Origin: Posidonia oceanica
Lineage: Eukaryota; Streptophyta; Magnoliopsida; Alismatales; Posidoniaceae
Reading direction: 5' to 3'
Assembly (NCBI GenBank): GCA_037176725.1
Contig: JAZBRS010000020.1
Span: 101,264,501 to 101,328,500 of the forward strand
Length of the DNA: 64,000 nucleotides
Notes under the pieces: model-generated
What the model saw: the letters and a program-made list of their open reading frames with translations, nothing else
The model's database searches: none
What the model was told of the DNA's origin: nothing
Part shown: in pieces, positions 48,801-59,589 of the stretch
Layout of the letters: each line of letters opens with the position of its first letter
Position numbering within the stretch: position 1 is the stretch's first letter
Program-made: the position numbers and the translations under genes

Positions 48801-49165
48801 CCGCACATAACAGGAATCCTTGCCCAGTCTTTTGGCCCGTAATGACCATATTGCCCTTATCCTAGGCATGAGTCATCTCATTTGCATTCATTTGCATTTG
48901 TTTTCCTTTGCATTGCATCCTTTGCTTGATTTTTCATGTTAATCCACGCATTTCCCCCGGTTTTCCTTGTCTCCCGATAATAGACACGGTGGCGACTCTG
49001 AATTGTCTTATCTTCTTCTTTTCTTATCTTTTCTCCTTTGTTTTAAGTGTTTTCGAGTTGAGCCTTCCTCCTCGAACATAGTCGCTTATAGTGAGCCTAA
49101 TTCCGATCGGTGCATGCGAGCTTCTGGCAGTGTGCATGGACGATCTGAACACCAGGATTACTACA
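42817..49165 (+). repeat. E4 3' LTR
   Basis: 6349 bp, same organisation as the 5' LTR. The first 3.5 kb is close to the 5' LTR (five differences in the first about 90 bp). The stretch 46315-46560 is strongly diverged and shorter, and a segment 48690-48710 is absent from the 5' LTR. Palindromic repeats at 44633-44890, minisatellite at 47965-48455, conserved block at 48755-48835, PBS-like GGTGGCGACTCTG at 48988-49000. Long frames (47554-48630 and others) are minisatellite artefacts. Confidence 0.92.
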
Positions 49166-49470
49166 CTTAGCCTTAGTATGGGCCTCACAAAAGCTCAGGC
49201 ACTATTTTCTCGCACACAAAGTCTGCTACTTAGCCAAGATGGACCCTATGAAGTACATGTTCGAAAAACCAGCATTGTCCGGAAGGCTAGCACGATGGCA
49301 AATGCTCCTTACTGAGTTCGACCTGCAATTCATCACTCAGAAGGCGATCAAGGGGCAAGATATTGCGGATCAACTCATCAGGCTACCTATGTCGGAGTAT
49401 CAGCCAGTGTCAACAGATTTCCCAGACGAGGAGATACTGGCAATCAATTGTGTCATGCCACTCGTCAGAG
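49166..49470 (+). pseudogene. pol: E5 RNase H, C-terminal part
   Basis: Open in one frame from the E4 boundary: LALVWASQKLRHYFLAHKV, then MDPMKYMFEKPALSGRLARW and ITQKAIKGQDIADQL. This is the connection and RNase H end of a Tat pol. The frame begins right at the LTR edge, so E4 splits a codon run of RNase H. Confidence 0.88.
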
Positions 49471-50030
49471 AATGGACCCTCCATTTTGATGGAGCGCTTA
49501 ATTCACAGGGCACTGAGATAGGAGCAACACTCCTCACTCCGGAGGGTATTGTTCTCCCCACTGCAGCCCAACTACTCTTCTCAGCGAGTAATAACATTGC
49601 AAAATACAAGGCACTCATTCTAGGGCTCCAAATGGCTCTCGATCTAGGGGCAAGAAGACTAAAGTGGTTGGGGACTCACAGCTTGTCATACGACAAGTCC
49701 TCAACAAATACAAGACCCTCTTGCCAAAGCTGCAGGAATACCGCAACCTAGCTAAAGCCTTACTGAAGAAATTTGATAGGGTTATATATGTGCACGCACT
49801 TAGAAGCAACAACATCCTGGCTGATTCATTGGCCTCATTGGCATCCTCGCTCCCCTTCAGCCTAGATATGAACGAGCAATCCATCATGGTGCAAAGAATC
49901 AACACTCCAACAGTGGGGTCTGCCACCAAATGGGTTGAAGAACTCAGAGAGGAACTTAATATGCACAGAGGTCTGTTATCAAGGGGCTACAGAAGTAAAC
50001 AACGATGGCAATCCGTAGTATTATGACATA
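49471..50030 (+). pseudogene. E5 second (archaeal-type) RNase H, active site changed
   Basis: LHFDGALNSQG (49480-49512), NNIAKYKALILGL, VGDSQLVIRQV, NILADSLASLAS. The catalytic Glu normally in NNxAEYEA is Lys here (AAA at 49602-49604). A one-base loss at about 49661 shifts the frame; the stop TGA follows at 50024-50026. Confidence 0.83.
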
Positions 50031-50099
50031 CAGAATTGTGTACAAGATCGCGCCTTCCCGGCCTATGCAACTCCCAAGGACAGAGAAGCACTGAGGAGG

Positions 50100-51262
50100 A
50101 TGGCTACAAAATACTACATCAGAGCCAGCACACTCTTTCGGAGAACAACCCTAGGGATCGAACTTCGATGTGTGGATACATCTGAGTCGGTCGAAATTCT
50201 CAAAGAAACACATGAGGGAGTCTGCGGGGGCCACATCAACTCCCAGTTCATGGCTAAAATGATCATCAGAAGGGGGTACTACTGGCCTACAATGGAAGCT
50301 GATTGCGCAAGTAAAGTCAAGCAGTGCAAGAGCTGCCAATTGCACGCCAACAAGATCCACGCCCCAGCTTTAGCGCTCTATGCTTTAGCAACACCGTGGC
50401 CTTTCTCCATGTGGGCCTTCGATGTGGTGGGACCCATCCATCAAGGAAAGGGCAATACTTTCATCCTAACCGCGACAGAATACTTCACCAAATGGGCAGA
50501 AGCAGAGGCGTTCGCAAACATCAAGGCCACAACCCTGTGCCGATTCGTACAGCGAAACATCATCGCAAGGTTCGAGGTGCCTAAAGCCTTAGTAGCAGAC
50601 AACGGACCAATCTTCATCTCAGAAGAGTTCAAGCGATTATGCCGAAAAATTGGTATCACTCTACACCACTCTTCCCCGTATTACCCGTAAGGGAATGGTC
50701 AAGCAGAAGCTACAAATAAAACCTTAATTAAAATCATTAAAAAGACGGTAGAAGACGCTAAGGGATCGGATTGGTCAGATAAGGTTGTTAATGCATTGTG
50801 GGCGTACCGCACCACCACAAGGACGGCAACGGGTCAAACCCCCTATGCTTTAGCCTTTGGTATGGAAGCAGTGGTCCCATACGAGATCCTGATCCCCTCA
50901 TTAAGAGTTAAGATCGATAGGAGAATGTCTGCCGAAGAGAAGAGGCAAGGCTTACTCCTTCATTTAGAACTCCTTGATGAGAAACGACTGGCAGCCGCCG
51001 AGCACACACGTGTCTACCAACAAAGGTTAACCAAGGCTTACCAGAAGAAAGTAATCGAACGCAAGTTTAAAATTGGTGATCTAGTACTTAAAGAAGTGTT
51101 GCCCTACAATAAGCCCCACCCTAAGGGAAAGTTAAGCCAAACTGGGAAGGACCCTACATAGTGGTTGCTGCATATCCAGGGAATGCTTAACAACTGTCCC
51201 ATAACGGAACAGGTCTTCCTGACCTTTGGAATGCATTACACCTGAAAAGGTACTACCCTTGA
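50100..51262 (+). pseudogene. E5 integrase (broken)
   Basis: HHCC domain (HEGVCGGH ... CKSC, 50210-50340), core with FDVVGPI (first Asp, about 50420), VADNGPIF (second Asp, about 50600) and GQAEATNK (Glu, about 50707). The end LKRYYP at about 51245-51262 is typical of Tat integrases. Breaks: TAA 50688-50690 (probably CAA before) and a frameshift near 51145. About 75 bp upstream of 50100 link to the RNase H. Confidence 0.9.
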
Positions 51263-52589
51263 TCAGCATGTCTATACCATTGAAGAGGCCTAGGGCCTAA
51301 CACCAAACCAGAAAAAGGGAGAGATTCCCAAAGCCAATAGGAAGAGGAACACTTGGGGGGACCCATACCTTGTCTTGTCTTCACATACACACTGCACAGG
51401 AAGGTAAGGGAAAAGTAGGCTCAGAGCGGAGGCTTAGGATACAAACTGCTTGCCATGTAACCTAGAAAGTGTCAAGAAAAGACGGTGGCAAAACCCACCC
51501 AAACAGAGAGGAAAGAAGGCAGCAAAGAAGCTGTCCAAGTAAGGAACAAGTGAAAAGAGACAGTAAAAGAAACTGTCTAACTAAAAGAGGTTAGCAAAGA
51601 ACTGTCCAAAGAGTAGAAAAGAGCATAGCAAAAGCTATTTATGCATCTAAAGTATAAATCCTAAAAGGACGCATTAAGGACCAAAGAAAGGCAAGCAGGA
51701 ATCTAGGCTTAAGCCAAAACCAAAAGTCCACTATATCCTAAAACTTCCCCTGTCCTATTCTCACTAACAGGCAAGGAGTAAGCAACTTCCAGGTGGTCAA
51801 GGACTGAAAAGGCCTAGGGAATAGCAACCCAAGTAAGGACTAGTGTATGGACCCAAGTCTTTAAAGGGGTGTAGGCATGACCCAAGGGACACGCCCACAA
51901 ATGTAGGGCCCACTCATTCGGTTAAAACAAACCCCGAGGCTAATGCTTAAGGTAGGTACTCGTCATTCCCCATTACATATAACCCAAAATCCAAAAAAAT
52001 AATATAACCCAAAGTCCAAAAAAATCATATAACTCAAAAAACCAAAACATCCAACCTACCTACAAGTGAAAACTTAGTAAAGTAGGAAAATTGGAATTGA
52101 TTTGGCCAATGATGCAACCATCAACTCACCAGGATTCGGAGTTAGCATCCTACTCAAGCATGTCTCACGGCTTGGGTGTGCTCTCTCAACAAAGACATTA
52201 CTCGCATAATGATCTTTAGAGCATCCATGGATGACTCATAATCGGCGTCTACTGGGCTCTGATTTCCATCTCTTTAGTTGAGGCCAGAAACTAATTCCCT
52301 CCACCCATTTAAAATAAGCATGCTTTCTTTGCATTAACATCTGTTATACCCCTTTTTAATCAATTAACTTAGCCTGAATCTTTTCATTTGACATATCTTC
52401 TCTTTGATCAATTAGTTAACTTATCCAAATCTTTTCGCCTAGGAAGGTATGCTCATTGATTACTAACAAGAAAAGTAAGCATGTGTAGGAAACAAAGCGA
52501 AACAAGAAAAACCCTTTCATATCAATATTCACAAGTACAGACTTTGGCAAAAGGAAAGTACAGACTCTGACAAAAAGAAGGATACAAGC
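51263..52589 (+). other. E5 spacer between integrase and antisense gene
   Basis: Purine-rich, non-coding on both strands as far as I can see. It includes a run of hairpins (51484-51659). The region next to 52589 would be the 3' flank of the opposite-strand PMD-like gene. Confidence 0.6.
51484..51659 (+). repeat. Run of six small hairpins with A-rich loops
   Basis: GGTGG/CCACC (51484-51499), GGCAGC/GCTGTC (51518-51535, one G-U pair), GACAGT/ACTGTC (51559-51577), CTAAC/GTTAG (51577-51594), ATAGC/GCTAT (51625-51638), ATTTAT/ATAAAT (51637-51659). The first five have A-rich loops of 4 to 8 nt; the last has an 11-nt loop. Stems differ in sequence, so this is not a simple repeat. Confidence 0.65.
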
Positions 52590-55500
52590 TCAATGGCCAG
52601 ACTTGGCACTACCTTCGCGTCCACCGCCTGGAGGCCTCGGCGCAGGCTGCGCCACAGAGGACGTTGCTCCGCTCTGGCTCCTCTCCCGAGACGTCCTCAG
52701 TATAGAACGAACCATCTCGAAATGAGGAGAAGATTGTGCCCTCGAAATCTGCTCTGCTGTCAAAGCCCTAGAATGCCCTGACCCCGCAGGAGCTGCAGCA
52801 ATAGGGGCCAGCATCAGACCAGCTACATCAGAGTCAGGAAGAACGGTCACGACTGCCATCTCTGACTGCATCAGTCGCACCTCCATATCCCGCAGCTGCT
52901 GTGCTCGGAAGTCACTCAACTACAACATGAAACAGCAAACCAAAGAGTCAAAGCAGTCTATCAGCAAAGAAATGCAAAACTAACTACAGCTAGAGTATTA
53001 AGGCAGAACAGAAGTACCCTTCTCATGGAGGAAGCCTCAAATTGAGCCCAAGCCATGGCTGCATCAGATGCAGCCACACGGGCCTCCAACTCCCAGATGC
53101 GGCTATCATGCTCACACTCCGCCTGGCTGAGGCGCCCCTGTAGCTCCTCGGCATGACTCAAGGCGTCGTCCAGCTGGCTCTGAGTGGGACCAGTGGTCAG
53201 AGCCGTATGAATCAGATCCATCATTGCCTGAATCTGCATAATGAGACCATACAGGTTAGAGAACAGGTATTTACAAGTACTTAAAGTGAGGAAAGTGCGG
53301 TAATACCTCTGTATCGCGAGCCTGGACCCCCTCAGCAAGTATGCCCTCGGCATGGGAAGTGGCTGGACCTGTAGTGGCAGTAGGGGCAGGCTCTGCACTC
53401 GTTGAAGCACCCTCGGCCTGTATCAAAGCAAGGAAAACAATAAGACAAGTAGAAACAGGCACAAACAACTAAAAAAAAAGGGGGAAAGCTAGACTCACTC
53501 GTGCTCAAAGCTCGTCCATCTAGGATAGGAGCTCGTCCCTCTCCCGCACCAGCTCCGCCACTCTCAAGGAGTGCTGCTCCTGCTGAGTCCTGAACACCTC
53601 AGTCATCCCATCCGAAGCATCCATCTACGTAAACAAGGGAGATCCGTAAGCAAATAAACAAGTAAGGGAGCATTGAAATAACACAACACCAAAAGGGATT
53701 CCTTACTAGCTCCTCAATACGGCTGCGGGCAATCGCCAACTCGTGACGAAGGTCGCTGACACTCACACTAGGGCCAGTGTCCATCGGTACGTTGGAGCGA
53801 CCATAAAAGACGACGCGGTGGAAGACAATCAAATGACCAAACTGAGAATCAAACCAGGTCTTCCACACCACCTCCGTCTCTATAGAAGCATCAGAAAGGG
53901 GCGCTGTACCACCCGAGCACCAGTTCTCAAGCTGCTCCCCAAACCGCTCAGGAGTATCAGTCTGACCTCCCCGAATGGATCCCCGAGAGCAATCTGCAGG
54001 ACCTGACGCCGGAACAACCTGCCGAAGACCGAACTGTTGCAGGACACGGCCCACCTGGCTATAGTGACACCGGAAGAGGCTAAAGAGCCAGCACTCCCAA
54101 AAGAACAAGTTGGAACCGCACGCCACCGGCTCCTCATCAGCATGCTCACCCTCGGAGTAGGGCCTCTAGACAACCTGCAAGCACAAATCAGTCAGAAACC
54201 AATAAACTGCGTAGGGAAAAGAAGGGTTTAAGCACTAAGACTCACCCACTCCTCTGGGAGGATCTCTAACAGAAAGCGACCCAGATGTCTCACAGGGCGA
54301 ATCTGCTCCGGAGCCAACTGCATATCACTCCACCGTCGAGCCCGGGGAAACTCGACGGGTCCATCTCCTGGCACTCTAGGTCGGAGGTACACAAAGTGCT
54401 CGTAGATCCAGGTCTGTCACACAAAGCAACAATCCCAAGTCAGAAGCAGGCAATTAAACAGAAGACAAGCTAAATAAGTAAAGCACAAACCTGAAAGAGA
54501 GGCAGACAGCCTGAAAGAGAGCGGGTCTGGCCCGCGGCAAAAGACTCCAGCCGAGAGATCAAATAGACCAACACGGCTGAACCCTAGGAGTACCTACCAA
54601 TCCTCTCCACATGCAGAAGGAGAGGAGCAAAACCGGCATGTAACATCTGTGAAGATGTGCCGAAGAAGAGTCTGTGAAATAGAATGGACAAAAAGAGCCA
54701 GAGCTGCTGATCCGCTATGTCTGGGGTCACCTCGTCAACAAGAAGAAGGTCGTCCAGTCGGTCCTTCAGCCACTTGACGTTGACGCGTGTATGGAAACGA
54801 CCAGAAGGGGGAGGTCGCGCACCATAGCAGGCCTCTAGCTCGTCACCATAGCAGGCCTGCAAAGGCGCTACCATAGGCTCTCCGTCAATCCTCAAGCCCA
54901 CCAGCCGAACTACGTCCTCCAGAGTAATCATCATCTTACCCACACTAAACATGAAGCTGTTGGAACTCCTGTTGTACCTCTCAGCAAAAGAAACTAGGAG
55001 TCCAAGGTGAATCTCAAAGGGCATGATCTCCAAGAAGTGGCTGAAGCCCATCCCCGCAAGTCTCGCCCACTGGAGCTCTGGGAGATTGATGTACGTCTCA
55101 TGCAAATCCTCCTAGCTAGAGCGCGTCTGGCTCGGCAACGGCATCTGGCATAAAAGAAAACATTAAAACATTAGTAACTTAATAACATTAAAACATTAGT
55201 AACTTAATAACAATCAAGCAAAGTAACTTAATAAAAGCTAAAAACACATAAAATAACCTCACCTGTCCTAGCTCTGCGAGCTCTAACACTGTAAGGGCTC
55301 TCCTGGGAGGAGAGGGGACCGCACCTAAATCGGGGACACCCCTGTCACCAACCTCAGGCTAGACAGGAGACGGCGCACGTGGACACCTCACCTGAAGCTT
55401 GCGAGGACGAGAGGAGCTCGCCTCCATAGTGGAAGGACCGACCTCGTCCCTCCCTGTCTCAGCCTCCTCGTCAGAAGCCCTGAAATGGCACCGCGAACAG

Positions 55501-56667
55501 AGCATGGTCAGTTAAAGTCATTAATGATCTCCTTAACCATTTTCTTGAAAGTAATCCACCTAAACATTAACCCACTAAAAAAAGAAAACAAAAAACAAAA
55601 GGCATCACTTTAACTAACCAGTTTAAACTTAAAATCAAACCTTAAATTCAGAAATCAAATCTAAAGACAAACTTCAAATTCTAATTCTAACTCTTGAGTT
55701 GTAACTTTAAAATCCAAAATTCAAAAGCTTTAGGGTTCAACTTTTAAATTAATCCTTTTAAGTGAATCCATCACAAACTTCAAAACAAAAATTCCTAATT
55801 AAATCCATTAAATGATTTGAATATCTTCAGCAGAATCTTTGTTAATTCAGAAATTAACCCCTCAAGTTAAAAAAGAATGATTAATTCAATTGTCAAAAGA
55901 TTAGTCTCTTAAATTTCTGGGAAAAATTCGCCATAACCTCCCTTGTAATTTCAACTAAAAATGCTTTCATCCTCCTGCAAATCAACAACATGCATTCATA
56001 TTTCCACAAAAAAGACTAAAATCTCCGTTCACATTCACATTCACATTCACATCCGAGATTTAACATTTAAACATAACTTTAAGTAACTGAATTAAAACCT
56101 AAAATCAATCTTCCATGAGTTTAAATCGAAATATCTGCATTCCCGTTCACTTGAAACTTAAAATTCCATAACAAATGACCACAATAAACTGAAAATTAAA
56201 AACTGAATTTACGTAATAACTAAAAATAAGCATCAAATTTCCATAACAAAACTTAAACTTCCATAATAACTAAAATTAAAATTGCCGTTTCCACAACTAA
56301 ATCTCCACATTTCCATTCCATAAAATATGAATTTAAATTTACACTAAATAGCTAAAATTAAAATTTCCATAATATACCTGCAATCCAATAACTAGAATTA
56401 AGCCTAAAATTTCCATAATAATTCCAAAACCTAAAAACTATTTTAAGTCATCCCAAAATTAACAATCAATGCAAGGAAAGAGGGGGGCGGAATCCTACTG
56501 TCCCACTGTTCGGTCGTCCGCCACCAGTCCGCCAATGCCGTCACTAAACCCAGAGGAAGAAGAAAACATAAGAGGAGAGGAGGAGGAGAATACCTCCTTC
56601 GCCGACGAGAATCACCGCCATTGCCGCCACTCGCGTCACCTCCGCCGCCCTCTCCGCTGCTTGCCAT
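52590..56667 (-). pseudogene. E5 opposite-strand spliced gene: plant mobile domain-like protein, 8-9 exons
   Basis: Exons on the minus strand: 56667-56594 (less sure), 55479-55263, 55144-54491, 54413-54246, 54174-53707, 53624-53499, 53417-53307, 53233-53018, 52919-52590. All introns are GT-AG; seven are 71-118 bp and phase 0, the first is 1114 bp and phase 2. The sum is 788 codons including the TGA at 52592-52590. Without exon 1, a start at ATG 55427 works. Exons 3-4 carry a PMD-like core (WARLAGMGF, TLEDVVRLVGLRIDGEP, WIYEHF), as in MAIN-type proteins and transposon-borne PMDs; exons 6-9 look coiled-coil and Ser/Ala-rich. Premature stops: one TAG in exon 2, two in exon 3, one in exon 5, TAG and TGA in exon 6. 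Each is one transition from Gln, Trp or Arg. Function is unknown. Confidence 0.75.
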
Positions 56668-57204
56668 CAAAGAAGGAAAAAGAAGGGATGATCGCCGGAG
56701 CACGTCACTGCACCGCCGCACCACCAAGAGACGCCGCCAGATGGAGCACAGGAAGGTGGGAGAAGAAAAGAGTTTGAAGGTCTGAAATAGGGGGGCAATG
56801 GTCCAGTTTTGTTACTGACTCGCACCCTGGTCGCCGGTACAACCAACGACTCTCTTGAGCAGACGCCTCTGCAATAGGCGACTGATCGTTCAGCCCCTTC
56901 GCGCGTCGAGCTTCCCACTTTAGTTTGAGCCTTCTGAGGAGGCGTGATGCTAGACGCTTTAAAAAGAGGCGACTGGTTCCGGCGCCACACTAAGCGACGG
57001 CTAGTAGTGGCAGAGGGTTTCATCCTTTAATTTCCCTCTAAAGCACAAAACTATACATTAACAAACGACAAAACACAATTTAGAAGCTAAAACGTAATTC
57101 AACCCAAACTCAAATTCAAGAACTGAAACATAATTCGACCCAAACTTAAATTTAAAAACTAAGACATGATTCAACTCAACCTCAACTTAAAATTTAAAAC
57201 ATAA
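56668..57204 (-). other. E5 intergenic stretch between the two opposite-strand genes
   Basis: On the minus strand it is the 5' flank of the PMD-like gene and the 3' flank of the DUF7745-like gene. The GC-rich part (56700-57020) has GGCGACTG at 56877 and GGCGACTGG at 56968; the rest is AT-rich. No firm promoter motif is visible. Confidence 0.5.
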
Positions 57205-58565
57205 TCAGCCATGCATTGCCGTGCTCGAGCAGTTGAGCCCAAGCATCTTCAGGAATTCCCACCTGTCATCAACATACTTCTGAGGAGTGGGGCAGCACCG
57301 TGCATACCACTTCACATACTTCGCCTCCTGGGACTCCGGAGCAGTTGCAGAAAGCCAAGGCGCACTTAGAGACACTCGTCTGCCAATATAAACCCAACAT
57401 GCTATGTACTCCAGGACCATCCGTTCATCCCAATTGCTGTCTTCCTTGCGAGCACGGATCAGAGGGATCAGAACTGCATCAGCCTAGACAACTAGCCCCT
57501 GATTCAGCAGACGTGGCCAACGATGGATGGGATACAGCACGAACGATGTGGCACCCACCAGGACGAGCTCAAGGTCACTATGAACTGTGCACATCACCCG
57601 CATCTTATGAGCTCCAGTTAGCTCCGAAACAAAATCAAAATCCTGTAGTGACAAGCATCCAAGGCGAAGAACACAGTCATGGAAGCTCAGGCCTGCAAAA
57701 TCTGTATCGCAATAGCAATGAGACATAAACCACCTATGCAGCAGCAGTGGAGAACCAAAGAATTTCCCTGTACAAGAGGCACTAGTGAGTCCCTCCATGG
57801 TGTAAGCCAACATAGCAGGAGCCAAACACAAGTCTGGACGAACAGCAACCAACATCAGGAGATCCACATGGTGAAGATCCATTGTGAAATTTGCATCTGC
57901 AAACAAGGCAAGGCCGCCGATTGCTACAAACAAGCACTTCTTCAGCTCTGCTTCAGCAAGTTGCCTGGTGCTAAGAACCTCCCACAGGCCTCGAAGAAAG
58001 AGTCTCCCTGAGTGCATCAAAGCCTTGCTAGCCTTCTGATCCATTGCTAAATACCCGCCTATCTTCCTGGAACCCATTGTCTCAACAGAAATGGTGAAGC
58101 GATCGTCTGCCGCCTCAGTAGATTCAGCTGCCAACCCAAGCAAAGAGGACACCTCCTCGCACGTGATCAACGTCTCCCCACAAGGAAGATTGAAGGTGTT
58201 GGAAGAACCATTCCAGAAAGCCATCAAGGCATGCAACAATGGCCAAGGCATAGGCGTGCGAATCAAATCAAGTAGCTTGTCAAAACCACTACACTGGAAG
58301 AGATGCCTGTTATTCTCTACACAATTGACCAAGCCAGCCACCCATGGTAGAGTATATCGAAAAGAATTGTGGAAATCCGGGCATCCCGTGAGGTTCACTA
58401 TAGCCTAAATAAGTAACTTTTAGAGGCTAAACCACAAAGAAAGCATGCAAAAAAACCAAGACGAGAACATACCTGGTCGTCCCGGATGGCTTTCATCAAA
58501 TGGTTGGGGATATCAACCACCCTCTTCACTTGGAAGGTCGGAGAAGAGAAGGAAGGAAGCTTCAT
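57205..58565 (-). pseudogene. E5 opposite-strand two-exon gene, DUF7745/PMD-like
   Basis: Exon 1 is 58565-58473 (31 codons, ATG at 58565, start MKLPSFSSPTFQV). The intron 58472-58405 has GT and AG ends and is phase 0. Exon 2 is 58404-57205, 400 codons including TGA at 57207-57205. One TAG at 57486-57484 interrupts it; everything else is open, giving 430 residues. Features: FRYTLPWVAGLVN, LLHALMAFWNGSSNTF, LITCEEVSSLLGL, a hydrophobic helical middle, and a Trp-rich end. The pattern of an N-terminal helical block followed by an EEV-LLGL motif resembles DUF7745 and plant mobile domain proteins; the exact family is a probable call. The single stop shows it decayed late, or is only slightly decayed. 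Confidence 0.72.
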
Positions 58566-59589
58566 GGTCAAGATAAGGGGTTTACTTGTGCAGAATGCCT
58601 CCTGAAAAGCAAGGACGGCCGTCTTTTATCTCCCCTTATTAAAAGAATCAGGGTTTAAAATGGTTTCTGAATTAAATAAACCAGGAGATCGCGCATCGCC
58701 ACATCAAACGGCGACTAGCATAGCCGCCCTATTAAGAGGCGACCAACCCGTCAGAACAGATTACTGCGAAGCCAAAGAGTGAACTCTGGCCTTGAGTTCA
58801 CGCACCATTTGCCGCAACTACTGCCAGCACCAGACGACACATTGGATTGGCAAATAAAGGGTTCACTCCCTCACCCAGTTCCCTTTGCACAGAACCTCTT
58901 TACTTGCCAAATCGAGTAGTGGGACGACGGTCCTTTCCAGAGAGTACTGGTCATGCTTCAGGACGAAAAACACTTGACCACAGCAAATTGCATTCCTTCA
59001 TTTTGCATATGTCCATATGGTTTGGGATCAACCGTACCCCGCCGGCCTAACTTAGCATATGGACCATTCATTGCATCGCGTGTTGACCTTGCATTATCAT
59101 CGTATGTTTGAATCATGCATCCATGCATTTCTTCATATCATTGGAAGTGGAGCACGGACGGAGCATTGTTCTTCAAGAAGTGTTAGAAACCCTTTGGGCA
59201 TGTGATTCTCCTAAAGCCAACCCAGTTCATACCTATCCCTTATCAATTCCAATATGAGTAAAGTCTCAAACAAGATGTCACACTCTCCTTTCGATCGTGC
59301 TGGAATAACGTCCCGCAATTTCCTCCTTAGTGCTTGCCCGTTGGAACACCTCTAGATGGTTGACATGGTCTTGACTTCGGCTGCGACACAAGATCCGAAA
59401 CCGACTTGACCCCTCCATGCCTGAGTCTCCAATTTGACGGCAATTTAAACTCTCTTTTTATCTTTCCTTTGGATACTTCAGTGGCAAATTGTTTGAGATG
59501 GAGCTCCCCTTTTCAGGAAATGCTCAATAGGACATCGTTCTTGCCTTGGACTCGATCTTGTCCCAAGATCAACTCCAAGGAGGGGCATC
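58566..59589 (+). other. E5 3' untranslated region and PPT
   Basis: About 1 kb. On the minus strand a TATA-like GATAAAAG (58632-58625) lies about 60 bp upstream of ATG 58565 and may be the promoter of the two-exon gene. On the plus strand it ends in the PPT CAAGGAGGGGCATC (59576-59589). ACGGCGACTAGC at 58709-58720 recurs in the LTR (60382-60393). Confidence 0.55.

Larger units (their letters stand above)
21577..49165 (+). mobile_element. E4: giant Tat-type Ty3/gypsy element, about 27.6 kb
   Basis: Two LTRs of about 6.3 kb in direct orientation enclose PBS, gag-pol, an accessory ORF, hairpin arrays and PPT. It is unusually large for an LTR retrotransposon, in the size range of Ogre-like members of Tat. 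Left and right flanks do not give a target-site duplication (GGAGG at 21572-21576, CTTAG at 49166-49170). The right end sits inside the RNase H gene of E5. See findings for the recombination idea. Confidence 0.92.
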
